Positions 21,629 through 32,659 of a stretch of 64,000 nucleotides of DNA are shown in pieces (position 1 is the first letter of the stretch; the number at the start of each line of letters is the position of its first letter). This DNA comes from Eleusine coracana subsp. coracana. Its lineage: Eukaryota; Streptophyta; Magnoliopsida; Poales; Poaceae. The notes beneath the pieces were generated by a model. It did not search any database and had not been told where the DNA came from. It was given only the letters and a program-made list of their open reading frames with translations. Location: the NCBI GenBank assembly GCA_032690845.1, contig CM064417.1:14166501-14230500 (forward strand). The letters run 5' to 3'. A program made the position numbers and the translations under genes.

Positions 21629-22725
21629 AAGTTGACCGGCTGCATGGCGGCACTTACCAGATTCGTGTCATGACTCGACGTCCAAGGGCTACCCTTCTTC
21701 CGATTACTCAAAAAGCAGGGTTTGATCATCTGGAACGACGAGGCTCAAAAAGCCTTGGAAGAGTTAAAACCTATATTAGTGGGCCACTGGTGTTGACACC
21801 TCCTGAACGGAAGGAAATTTTGTAGTTGTACATCTCCGCAACCACACACGTTGTCAACACTGTGCTGGTGGTCGAACGGGCGAAAGATGGCAAGGCTCAA
21901 AAGATGTAGCGTCCAGTGTATTTTGTATGCAAGGCTCTGTTAGATTCCAAGGTGTGGTACTTTCAGCTTTAGAAGTTAGGCTACGCACTATTAATGACAT
22001 CTCGTAAGCTGAAGCATTACTTTGAAGACCACCCGATTGAGGTCCACACATCTTTTGGGCTCGACGATTTGCTCCACAATCGGGATGCAACTAGAAAAAT
22101 TGCCAAATGAGTTGTTGAGCTTGGCGCATACAAAATTATCTTCAAACCACGTGACGTGATCAAGGGTCAAGCTCTGGCTGACTTCATTGCCGAGTGGACG
22201 GAGGCCGAATTGCCACCAATCCTGTAAGAACTGACCTAGTAGACAATGTTTTTTGATGGTTCCTTATAGCTGGAGGGAGCTAGTGCAGGGGTAGTACTAT
22301 CATCTCCGGACGGTGAAAAGCTGAAGTATGTCCTCCGCATGCACTTTTGAGCATCTATCAATGTAGTGGAATACGAGGCGCTCTTACACGGTCTAAGAAT
22401 GGCCATATCGCTCGGTGTCAAGAGCTTGAGCATCTAATGTGACTCGGCACTTGTAATTAATCAGGTGACCAAGGAGTGGTGCTCTTCGGAGGAGAGCATA
22501 ACAGCATACTGCGCTGAGGTTCGAAAGCTAGAAGACAAGTTTGATAACATCGAGTATAAGCACGTCCTCCGGAAGTACAACAAGGAGGTGGATGAGTTGT
22601 CCAAGCTTGGGTCCAGCCGAGCTAAAATACCTGTTGGAGTATTCCTCGATGAAATGCACAAGCCATCTGTACTGACAAAACAAGCCGTGTCGCATGCTGC
22701 AACGGACAAAGAGGCAGCACCCTAG
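21629..22725 (+). pseudogene. Tat-1 RNase H and linker to integrase
   Basis: The end of the thumb (KLTGCMAALTRFVS) and WNDEAQKALEELKP are readable, then stops and frame changes follow through 22460. The ALADFIAEWTE equivalent lies near 22170. The second RNase H-like part is recognisable at 22240-22460 (FDGSL..., YEALLHGLRMAI). The frame 22465-22725 (QVTKEWCSSEESITAYCAEVRKLEDKF) is intact. The domain as a whole is non-functional. Confidence 0.7.
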
Positions 22726-22951
22726 GTGGCCCTAATAGAAATCGATTGGCGCACTCCCTACATTGAATACTTGGAAAAGGGGACCTTGCCGACTGACAAA
22801 GATGAGGCCCTGCGCATTATTTGCAAGTCCTGATCATACTGCATCTTCAATCATCTCTTATATAGATTCAGTACCTACGAGGTGTTGCTGAAGGTCTTGT
22901 CACAGGAGGAGGGCATAGCCATTTTGCGAGAGATACATGCTGGCATATGCA

Positions 22952-22956
22952 GCAAC
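22952..22956. repeat. Target-site duplication of solo LTR, left
   Basis: GCAAC, repeated at 24572-24576. The base before it is A on both sides, so six bases match. Confidence 0.78.
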
Positions 22957-24571
22957 TATTGGTGATCCTTATGCCTAACAGAGAAATCTCCAAGAGTACT
23001 GATGCCGATGTAGCCTTCACCCAGGAGTATTCCAAGGTATCGAATCCACGAGGAACGAGAAGTGAAGTTCTATCCTAATCCAATTATAGTGAACAAAAGA
23101 AAAGGAAAACAACGGATTGAGAGGGTCCTCCAGCCTTGGCTTCATGTGACAACTTATATCCAAATAATCATCAGACTCCAATATTTACTCTTGTTTACTT
23201 CAAGGCATAGTCGTCCGAGGTACGAAAAGGGATGAGAAGGAACCTCGGCGAAAACTACCATCAATGCCTACAAGCCCAACCCGAACATAGTGGAATACAG
23301 AGGATAGCTCAGTGTTGTCACCACCTAACTACCGACCACACAGCCCGTGGGGTTGGGAGCAAACTTAGATAATTCTAAGTCTATACACCACGTATACACT
23401 TACAATTACTACTCTAACCTTGTTAACTAAAGGGAGAGTAACCGTAGTCAAATAAAGTAAAAGACTTTATCTAACATGGACTAAGAACCCATAAACAAGA
23501 TATAAATAAAGAAAGCTTCAATGATTAAATGAACAAATGAATGTCTACATGTTACCTGGCCGAAGGACGGGGACTCTACTCTTGGTGGAGAATCATCCCC
23601 GAGGCACAAGGTGGAGGTGGAGCCGACATCCCCGGCTCCCTCCCGAACTTCTACCACTCACTCTCACTCCCTATTCTAATACATTTCTGCAGTGTGGCGC
23701 TTGTTGTTCTCCTCTTTAATTGTTGATCTTTTCTACCAAATTCCCCTTCTATTTATAGGTGGCAATAGGTAGGGGGGTACTTGTAGGTGAAGGCGAGTCG
23801 GTAGGCCAAAGTTGGTCCACCGGGCGGCTGGCAAGACCGGGCGGCCATGTGTGCCGGGCGGCCGGGCATGCTGAGCGGCATGCACCGCCGGGTGGCAGCC
23901 TAGGCCGGTGACCGTAGGATCATGTCGGTTCACGACCAACTTCTTTGGTTGTCTTGGATCTTGTCCCGAAGGCGGTTTTTCGGTCGGTTCGTACTGACTT
24001 CTCCATTTTGGGGCTGGTAGGCCTATTGGGCTTCATGGGATGGCAACCCTGGGTAGCAACCCGAGGCCATCTTGCAAGCCAGGCCGGGTGGCGGCCTTGG
24101 CCGGGTGCCGACCCCCTCCGGGTCGCCTCTTGACTTCTCCCGGTTAGGCCACTTGTTGGCCTTCTTTTCCTTAGCCATATCTCATCATTTTTAATCCGGG
24201 AGGAGAAAACAGCATGGCGGTGAAGTGTTTTTGCAAAACCGATTGGGTCGAATGATCAGCCTGAAAAAATGACTCTGGTTAATCAGCCGGGTGGCTGATT
24301 TCAACCGTATATGACCCTGTCGGCCGGTTCCTGATTTCAGCCTGAAAACGACCCCCTTGACCAGTGAAAATGGTTATTTCACAGCCGTGATCAGCCAGAA
24401 TGGTATTTTCACATGTTTGTGCATATTTTGACCCTATAGCACCTGTAACCACATATTTCATCAAAACTTGTGGAACTCATAGGTACAAAGATTATTTTCA
24501 TTACAATTAGTTAAGATCTACCTTTTCATGTTAAATTGGTAGTCGAAAAAGGGAATTTACGACTACCAACA
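22957..24571. mobile_element. Probable solo LTR inside Tat-1 integrase
   Basis: 1,615 bases between GCAAC duplications. Ends are TATTGGT and ACCAACA, close to the TGTTGG/CCAACA inverted ends common in plant LTRs (one base changed at the left). No coding domain is seen. A TATTTATAG box near 23751 could be the promoter on the plus strand, but orientation is not certain. Right of centre are GC-rich repeats of a GCCGGGYGGC type (23815-23905 and 24085-24125). The right end forms a perfect 10-base stem (24536-24545 with 24560-24569). The family is not recognised. Confidence 0.65.
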
Positions 24572-24576
24572 GCAAC
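24572..24576. repeat. Target-site duplication of solo LTR, right
   Basis: GCAAC, identical to 22952-22956. Confidence 0.78.
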
Positions 24577-25640
24577 CACATGGGCCCATCGACAAAAGCA
24601 AGCAAAGCCATGAGACAGGGATTTTACTGGCCAACTGCGTGCACAGACGCTAAGGACATTGTCTAAAGGTGTGACGGATGTCAATTCTTCGCCTGACAGA
24701 AGCACGTGTCGGCTACCGAGCTGCAAAATATCCCAATAACATGGCCTTTTTCGATATGGGGTTTGGACAACGTTGGTCCTTTCCAAAAGGCTGAAGGTGG
24801 TTTCACTCAACTTTTTGTCCCATTGGATAAATTTTCCAAGTGGATTGAAGCGGGGCCAGTCAACAAGATCTCAGCAAAGAAGGCCATAGAGTTCATGACT
24901 GACATAGTGACTCGGTTTGGCACCCCCCCCCCCCCCACAAGATCATCACAGACAATGGAAGCCAGTTCATAGTGCAAGAGTTTAAGGACTTCGCGGCAAA
25001 GATAGGCTTCAAAATTGGCTACGCTTCTACGGCTCACCCGCAGAGTAATGGCTAGGTCAAGAGGGCTAACGGTCTTCTATTGTCAAGAATTTAGCCTGGC
25101 ATATTCATTAGACTGGAGAAGTACGCTCGATGATGGGTTCGAGAGTTACCATCAGTATTATGGGGACTCAGGACTAGTATCAGCCGGGCAACAGGTCACT
25201 CACCGTTCTTTCTAGTTTATGGGTCGGAAGCAATGTTTCCAACTGAGGTATTGTTTACTTCACTATGAGTTATGGAATCGGACGAGGAGGCTTCCAACAA
25301 CGGTAGATGTGATGACCTCCTCTTGCTAGAAGAAAAATGCGACGCTACCCTGATGCGGTCGCCCAAATATCGGCAAAGCCTCCGACGATACCATGACAAA
25401 AATGTTATGTCATGGGATTTTTTAGTCGGAGATCTGGTACTAAAGCAAGTGCAGTCCACTGTCGGCAAGCACAAACTGTCAGTTCCATGGGAGGGCCCTA
25501 TCATCGTCATGAAGGTCACTCACCCAGGTGCTTACCGATTGATGCGTGAGGATGGATCGGACCTCCCTAGCTCATGGAACATAGCTCAGCTATGTTGTTT
25601 TCACGCTTATATTTATAATCTTTTTATCTTATTAATGTAT

Positions 25641-26038
25641 ACTTTCATGCAATCAGTAATAAATGATAGGCGGTCATGATAATTTATCATAAAATCTCGG
25701 ATTGGCTGATTTTTATTTGTCTTAGTATAGTCATGACTCAGCTCTTGTCTCTTGGTACATGTCATTTGTTGAGGACCAAGTCGGTTTCCTTAATTCGCAT
25801 ATGCTTGACCGAGTGGGTACTTAGTCCCCATGGTTCATATCGGTTATTAGGGGAATCGATTAGAGTGTTGGCATGCATCATGTATTGGTTGTGAGTGTTT
25901 AACACGAGTTCATACAATACATGACAAAGCAGCGTGGCCCAAGCATTCACTACATTACTGGTAGTGAATCCAGATCTCAGAGACCTGTTAGTTTACACAT
26001 TATTGGTCATGAATCATAGTTTAACCTGTCACTTCCCA
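25641..26038. other. Tat-1 spacer between pol and antisense gene
   Basis: About 400 AT-rich bases with no convincing frame. It separates the pol end (plus strand) from the tail of the reversed gene, so the two would be convergent. Confidence 0.5.
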
Positions 26039-29000
26039 TTATACTCCTAATAAGGGATCTAGCTCTATTTGGTCAACTAAGGCATTGGTTGCATCTTGAG
26101 CCTCGACCACTAAGGCTTCGCATTGTTTGCCAGTGAGGTCTTCTTGGAAACCTTCCACAACAGTCTCCAATCGTATGTCAGGAATATGGGATTTGGTGAT
26201 AGCCAGCACTTGAGTGCCCGCTAGACTTGCGATATGACTGGAGTGCTTCTGAATCTTGCTGGGGACTTCTTGTAGCCGAGTGCTGAGGTCGTGACACTTT
26301 GGTGGTTTTTCCTCCGGCATGATGTGTTGCGCAACCACCTCAGGATTTTTTTGCAGAGCTGCAAGAGACCAATGAAGGTTTTGATCACCCTCAATAAATT
26401 TCTTTTACAAAAGCTCATAAGCCTTTTTTGATCCTACAGAGATGCAACTATTAACGGTGCAGGTAATTCATGAATAGTTGTTTACCTCTTAACCGTTTCT
26501 CGATTTCGATCTTCTCTGCTTCAAGAGTTGTGGCTTTTTCTTTGAAATCATTCTTTAGCTTTTCTGTCTGCTTAAAGGATTCTCTAAAATTATTTAGCTC
26601 CTCTACCGCCTTCCTGAAAATCTTTTGCGCCTCAGTCACCCCTTTCTCCAGCTCGGCATTCCTTTTACTCTGTTCCTTGATATTTTTTTTTCTTGGGCAT
26701 TCTGTTGAATACAGAGTGAGATGGTAGCCAGGTTAATAATATGAAGAGGGTATAACAACGTACCTTCAGCGTTGTTCTTCCAATCGGCTCTTGACTCCTC
26801 CACTTTCTGAAAGCCGGCTTTTAATTTTTCAAAATTATCTTGCAATTTCTTTGATGCTTGACTTGTTCTATTAGAATGTCATTCTACTTTTTCAAGTCGT
26901 CGATTGTATTGGCTGAAGCTTTGAGTGCCTTCAGATGTTCATTCAAACCTGCAATTAAGAGGGTCGAGTTGGCTTTTTCTTTCTCCTTGGCAGCAAGCTT
27001 GTTAGATAATTCTGTCATAAAGAAAACCTATGAACATACACGTCACAGCCTGGTCAGGAGGTAATAATATATTGCATACCTGAAATTTTGAATGATAATT
27101 CATCCACTTGGGATGAATGTGACTGTAGTTCTGAAGCAAGGTGGCTCACTTCAAACCTTTCCCGTGCCAATTGCTTTTCAGTATCAATTGCTCTGGCACA
27201 TGTGTTCTGCATGATCTTCAAGAGCTTGCTTTTGTTTTCTATGTGCTTTTTCAATTTCTATGACAGAAACATGAATGATAAGACAATTCATTTACAAAGA
27301 CAGTTACGGCAATGGGCACAGACTGGGGAACGAGCATACCTGATAGGACAAATGAGCTTGAGTTGTGAGCTCTTCAAATATTTCTATTTCTTTAAGATCT
27401 TCCGACTCATCCAGCCCGCGGTGGCATAGCCCCCTATATGATATATAGTCTTTATTTGATCAGGCATTAGGACTTTTTTCTTTGTATGGCAATGAATGGG
27501 TGTCGGAAATGGATCTTCTTCCGGACCTATCTCATGGTCATACAATGGCTCTGCCACTTCTTCTTGAATAAAAGTAGGTTCTTCCTCCACTACAGGGGGA
27601 GGAGAGTCTCTTTCAACATTTGATGCAATCGGTACATTAAGATCAGGTTGATTGGGTACGGGGGGTTCTCTATGGTCACTCGGTGTCTCGGTCGACTGAT
27701 ACCCGGCATCCCCATCAACTAACCCAGGATTTGGCTTTGACGACGTTTGTTGCTCGAGAGTTGTCCTTATTTCTGACCTGACTTTTTCTGATGATGCAGT
27801 GCCAGTAGACCTGCAAAACAAATATCTTTTATTCGTTTTCATATTGTCCATATATCACAAATATATGGTAGCATGAACACTTACTTTGAGTGTCGTTTAA
27901 ATTTTAGCCTAGATAATTTGCATGGATTCTTGGACGAACCTTGCGTCTTCTTGATTTCGGATCTGCTAGCAGTGGTAGAAGATTTAGCACTTGGATCACT
28001 CGGCCAAGTACTGCCTTCATTAGCTCCACTTTTTAAGTGGTCCCTTGGTCTTGTCGAGTAGCATCTGACTCGGCGGCCACCTTCTATTCTGCTTCTCATT
28101 GGAGATGAGCTATCCTATCAGATAAGGATTCTTCATCGTCTGATTCCTTGATGAGTGCTTTTCGGCGTTTGGCAGTAGTGGATTGTTCCTCCGATCCTTC
28201 ATGAGTCAGGGGTGGCAATGGAGGGACAAATTGGAAATGATCTAAACTCTACAAAGTGCATTGTATCAGAATTAGAAGGACATATATTCTTCGGATCATA
28301 TATGAGTGATTTATAGGGAAGATTCCATACCTGCTTTTAGTTTGTAGTCGAGTTTAGTCCAATTTTTTTATTGGACACAACCCAATTCAGCAAAGAAGAG
28401 AAGATATTCAATAATCTTCCCTGTAACTCTCTATCAGATTCACTGTAACTCTCTGTTAGACATAGCATCAGGGACCTCACCCGTGGGGTCGGCCTCCATT
28501 TTGAACATCCAGCCAGGATGATGGCACCTTTTCATCGATTGCACGCATCGGTAAATAAAACTCACCGCAACATGGACACCAGTCAGATGGTCCTTTTTTA
28601 GTTGCATTATAAATTTGAGCAATTTCTCGATTTCTTCTTTCTTCTCTGAGGACGCCCTTTCGGTCCACGCAGACTGTGGCACCGGTGGTTCCACAAAAAA
28701 ATCCGAAAATGGAGGCGCATGGTTGCCATGAAAAAACCATTCGGCATGCCATCCTTTGTTAGTGGTCAGAAGTGGGACTTTTATGTATTTCGTCTTATTT
28801 TGGAGTTGAAAGCTGGCGCTTCCAATAACACGTTTGCTATTGGATTTTAAGATAAACAACTCATTGAACAGATCAAAATGAGGATGGATTCCAATGCAGA
28901 TCTCACAGAAATGGATGAAAATAGAGATGTGAAGTATGGAGTTTGGATTGAGATTCACCAAACTAATTCTATAGAAATAAAGCAGACCGCGAATTAAATC

Positions 29001-29291
29001 TGAACAAGGAAGCCCCAATCCACAATAGAAAAAAGTTGTGAAGACCAAGGTTTCATCGACAGATAGTTGAGGAAATGTCTTACCTAGGGTTTTGATCTAG
29101 TCTGCCGTTTCTTGATCCCGAAGAACGCCGTCAATCACAAGTTTGTTAATCCTCTCTTTATCCATGATTGATGCCGGGAACTCCTTCATTCCTTCAGGAA
29201 TATCAAAAGCCACATTATCTTTTGTACGGACAGGCGAGCCTTTTTCCTTCGCGGAGGCCTTGGAGGAGGAGAGCGAACACTTCGCCGCCAT
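26039..29291 (-). pseudogene. Tat-1 antisense gene (gypsy-type transposon domain plus coiled coil)
   Basis: Start taken at 29291 (MAAKCSLSSSKASAKEKG). The N-terminal domain runs to 28440: LVFTTFFYCGLGLPCSDLIRGLLYFYRISLVNLNPNSILHISIF and KGWHAEWFFHGNHAP, which I recognise as the plant 'putative gypsy type transposon' domain (PF04195). A TAG at 29097-29099 interrupts the same frame. A low-complexity acidic middle part lies at 27384-28250 (ESDDEESLSD, EEEPTFIQEEVAEP), then a long coiled-coil region in pieces at 26451-27254. Breaks with GT/AG-like edges could be introns or damage. Tat-lineage elements often carry such a reversed gene between pol and the 3' LTR; its role is unknown. Confidence 0.75.
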
Positions 29292-30120
29292 CACAATGAG
29301 TGTATGTGGCAAAATGGGCACAGATTATCGGACCAAGACGAAGAGCTGGAGCAGGGATCTAGGTTTTCTTGAGCGGTGGCGGCGGCAGCATGTGAAAAAG
29401 AGGAAGTGGAAGAGTTAGTGTTCTGAAGGTACGATAGGGTTATTATATATGCCCCATTTAACCTAAGCGGCACACTAGTCGTGCAATTTTGATTGACACA
29501 CTGCTCGTGGGCATTAAATGCAAATGGCTATGACCTAGCTTGGTTATGATAAATCACTCAGAACAACGGTAGCCTCATAATGGACAACTATATTATCAGT
29601 ATTTTTGATGATTGATTACTGAAATCACTCGGATAAAGTGGCAGCATCACTCTTGGAGGCTGTCGTATTATACTTTTTCATAAATACTATTTGGATAAAG
29701 GAAGCAGCACCAATTTTTGGGGCTGTTGGTTTACCTATTTTATGGCATTACTTGGAGGGAGTGCTAGCACCAATCTTGGGGGTTGTTCATTGTACCATCA
29801 CTCGGAGGGAGTGTTAGCATCAATCCTAAAGGATATTTTTCTGAAGTTCTAATATAAGTACTAGTTTTAGAAAGTTTTTGGCTCATAAGCTATTTTCTTA
29901 AAATAACTTTTGAGCTGGAGCTATGACTGGTTGTAGTTATTTTGTCTTTAATCTTCGGCCTCATGAAGTATTCAATATTGCTTGAATTGGAAGCCATAAA
30001 CATAAAGTATGCTTGTTTATATGGCCGAGTAGAAAGAAAACTACAAATATACATCAAGAGAAGTGCTTTTCAATTTTGAGGAGCATCAAGATAAACTACT
30101 TTGGATTCAAAATTGGGAAG
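29292..30120 (+). other. Tat-1 3' untranslated region
   Basis: No coding domain. The part from 29292 to 29420 would be the promoter/leader side of the antisense gene. The rest holds a short tandem repeat array and leads to the polypurine tract. Confidence 0.6.
29626..29845 (+). repeat. Degenerate tandem repeat, four units, in Tat-1 3' UTR
   Basis: Units begin near 29626, 29687, 29748 and 29799 (about 61, 61 and 51 bases apart). Each has an ACT(C/T)GGA(T/G)(A/G)A(A/G) start, a (G/C)AGCA(C/T)CA middle and a TTGG(G/A)GGCTGT-like end. Units 3 and 4 are closest. Confidence 0.65.
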
Positions 30121-30134
30121 TTATTGGGGGCTAC
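30121..30134 (+). promoter_or_regulatory. Polypurine tract of Tat-1
   Basis: TTATTGGGGGCTAC directly precedes TGTGGGACATATG. This GGGGGCTAC form is typical for the lineage. Confidence 0.7.
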
Positions 30135-30563
30135 TGTGGGACATATGTACTAGGGATACCTATCCACTCGACTATATGGCCGAGTGGGCCGGGGACTCGA
30201 TTTTGAAGCATTGGAGATTAAGGCCCAGAAGATAACTACTTGGACATTTGTTTAGAGTAGATGACAAGTTAGGTCAAGAGATATGGTCTATAGATAGAAT
30301 CAAATATAATCGAATGATAGATTACCATGTAAACCATTGCCCTTCGGCTATATAAGGAGGGCAGGGGGTCCTCGAAGATCATCAAGACTCGCATTGGGAA
30401 ACCCTAGCCCCCGTGTAAACCCTAGCAATACAAGAACACCAAACAGGATGTAGGGTTATTATCCTTCCGGAGGCCCGAACCTGTATAAACCCTGTGTCCT
30501 ATGTTCATCGACTTTCATACTCATACGTGTACCTAGATCTACTATTGACATTATCTCTTGACA
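30135..30563 (+). repeat. Tat-1 3' LTR
   Basis: 429 bases, TGTGGGACATATG to TCTCTTGACA, collinear with the 5' LTR. TATA at 30349-30356. Confidence 0.9.
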
Positions 30564-30568
30564 TTATC
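30564..30568. repeat. Target-site duplication of Tat-1, right
   Basis: TTATC against GTATC on the left; one base has changed. Confidence 0.78.
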
Positions 30569-31109
30569 CAACCGTGGCTGGACTAAAGAGCATAGCTAGC
30601 CACGTCAGTAGGGCATGCATACGATCAAGGAGGCAGACATGCTTGCCACTAAATTAGACCTACTCTTGAAGCAGCTCGACGACAAACCCAGCCTGCATGG
30701 AACAGTGCAATGCATGGACCATCGCATCATGTGTGAGGTATGTGGAAACACGAGACACTCGGGTAATGATTGCCCTAAGACCCGCGAGGATGCTGCCTTC
30801 ATCAACAATGGATATCGCCCTCAAGGAGGTAAGGGGTGGCAACCGCGCCGCTATCAAGGAGGCAATTCAGGTAACTTTAATTCTTATCAATCTTATAACC
30901 CGAATCAACCTACCTTGATGGATCTTGTCATAGGCCAAGCTAAAATCAACGATAACTTTAGTAAAAAGCTTGTCGGTTATGATAAGACGTTAGAAGGCAT
31001 CCATGCTAAGTTAGAAACGCTTTCTTCTTCAGTTAAAAGCCAACTGAGTTTCAATAAGATGTTTGAGACCCAGTTAGCACAAAATCGTTACTTCCCTACC
31101 TGTCGATGA
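30569..31109 (+). pseudogene. Athila gag, C-terminal part
   Basis: This continues the gag broken at 16422: after two stops, the frame at 30615-31109 reads MHTIKEADMLATKLDLLLKQL, the zinc knuckle CEVCGNTRHSGNDC at about residues 40-53, then RPQGGKGWQPRRYQGG and NPNQPTLMDLVIGQAKIND. This order is specific to grass Athila gag. The frame closes at 31109 and the protease part resumes in another frame. Confidence 0.85.
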
Positions 31110-31164
31110 AAGTGGAAAGATCTCGGGGCAACCCGAAGCACCCACTAAGATAGTTAATGCGGTC

Positions 31165-31887
31165 ATGACGATTATGGGTCATCCCATTAGTGTCTGGCCA
31201 GAAACTAACAATGCAGGAATAGAAGAAGAGGAGACGTTCTACAACAATGTTGTGCCAATAATTCAGGGAGATCCAGGCTGCCCAATCATATCATGCTCAA
31301 TTGGACACAAGGTCTTCTTCAAGGAAGCACTCTGTGACCTCAGAGCTAGTGTCAGTGTCATGCCCAAGGCCATCTTCAACAAGCTCAACCTGCCAACCTT
31401 AGTCCCTACTTCCTTTTTCCTTCAGATGGCGGACTCAACCTTACGTCGTGCAGAAGGAATAGGTGAAGAAGTCCCTGTCATGATCCGGGGATGCATTGTC
31501 CCTGTGGATTTCATGGTACTCGACATGACAGTCGATGCAAGAGTGCCGCTCATTCTTGAGAGGCCATTCTTGAACACCACGTTGGCCCTCATCGACGTTG
31601 GGGGAGAGGTAGTTTTCCTTGACCTTAACGGGAGGAAGGAAGAGTTCTGTTTTGAACCATCAACAAATCAGTATTCAGTGGTAAGCACAGATTATGGACC
31701 AGAGCTAAGGCAAATTGAAGAGCAGCCCAAGAAGTACAGCTCTGTGGAGTTCATGATGAACTTCCTGACACAAGAGGACCTAATTCTCTACACTTCGAAG
31801 AAAAGGCAAATGCCAAATAAGGGTTCCGGACAAAGAAGCAGCCAGTGCAGCAGAAGGACCCTTCAACCACACCGCCCAAGAAGGTGA
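31165..31887 (+). pseudogene. Athila protease
   Basis: 240 codons open. CSIGHKVFFKEALCDLRASVSVMPKAIF holds the active-site loop, where the family usually has DLGAS; here the glycine codon reads arginine (DLRAS), likely inactivating. IRGCIVPVDFMVLDMT and PLILERPFLNTTLALIDV follow (the family has LGRPFL; here LERPFL). The tail is charged and ends near 31887. The expected RT does not follow. Confidence 0.82.
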
Positions 31888-32659
31888 AAAATGTGTGGCG
31901 GCCTAAAAAGACATCCTCGTAACCTTCTCCAGACAGGGATGCACCAAAAGAAAAATAAACATGACAGGAGGAAGTCCGTCGGACTCAAAATTGACGGACC
32001 CTCGCCGACAGGTAAAATGGTATTTATCCATGTTTTCCTTTCCAAATAACTTTTTCAATTTTCAATTGCATTTGCATCTTTGAATTTTCTTTTGAATCTG
32101 AAAATTTATTTTCAATCTATTTGCATTTTCAAATAAAAATTAGAATTTCAAGTTTTTGATTTTTGAGAAAAGAAATTTTTGTAGAAGAACAAAAATGACT
32201 TTCTTCAGAAAAGTTTTTTATTCTTGTGGGCCACCACGAGTGGGATCCACCAGCCAGAGCAGGGGATTAGAAGGGGCCACTGCCAGGTCAACCAGCCTGG
32301 CACCCTCTGGTCAACCGACCAGAGAGCAACGACTCTCTGGCCCCCCTTCCACCATCGGCTAGCTGGCAATGACCACATTCAAATGTGATCGTTGCTCAGC
32401 TTTGCTATTAAAGGGAATGGCCAGGAGAGGAAGAATTCACTCATTTTCCTCTCCCACTTTGCTCTAAGGCTCTTGCTCTCATTTCTCTCAAGCATTCAAG
32501 CTCTGAAAATTCCACCAAAAAGATTTGCTTAGAATTTGCATTTGCAAGTTGGTTTCACATTTGCAAGAGTTTCTCGATGGAGTTTTCGTTTGGTGTTTTC
32601 ACTAACCTTAACCCCCGTTCAAGTTGCGCTTGTGTTTTTGTTTGCTTAAGTTTGCTGTT
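31888..32659 (+). other. Athila spacer with promoter-like block
   Basis: No domain is coded. 32040-32170 is T/A-rich. 32220-32345 contains CTGGTCAACCGACCAG-like motifs resembling the Athila LTR near 14255-14300. A TATTAAAG box lies at about 32406-32413, then a pyrimidine-rich stretch and the next ORF. Confidence 0.5.
32406..32413 (+). promoter_or_regulatory. TATA-like box, possible internal promoter
   Basis: TATTAAAG sits 250 bases before the next ORF, downstream of motifs similar to those preceding the LTR TATA box. Resemblance only. Confidence 0.35.

Larger units (their letters stand above)
22726..25640 (+). pseudogene. Tat-1 integrase, split by a solo LTR
   Basis: The zinc-finger histidine part (EIHAGICSN) ends at 22956, where a solo LTR is inserted, and resumes at 24572 (HMGPSTKASKAMRQGFYW). 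CDGCQFFA near 24670-24693 supplies the cysteines, with stops nearby. The core at 24706-24935 includes PFSIWGLDNVGPFQKAEGG with the first aspartate. A 14-base C run at 24923-24936 shifts the frame; the second aspartate (IITDNGSQF) and the glutamate region follow in another frame. The last open stretch, 25272-25640, carries DLVLKQVQSTVGKHKLS and GAYRLMREDGSDLP, the C-terminal end. Confidence 0.8.
16423..30563 (+). mobile_element. Tat-1: RIRE2-like Ty3/gypsy element with antisense ORF
   Basis: 14,141 bases between LTRs of 428 and 429 bases that start TGTGGGACATATG and end CGACA/TGACA. The order is LTR, primer site, leader ORF, gag, protease, RT, RNase H, integrase, then a reversed gene, a repeat-bearing 3' UTR, the polypurine tract and the second LTR. 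This is the layout of the Tat lineage (RIRE2, Grande and relatives). Two solo LTRs are nested inside it. The coding frames carry many stops, so it cannot move on its own now. Confidence 0.88.

Noticed and set aside
26451..27254. Coiled-coil frames as a possible host gene
   Set aside because: They lie inside Tat-1 on the reversed strand, and the same arrangement recurs in Tat-2. They belong to the element.
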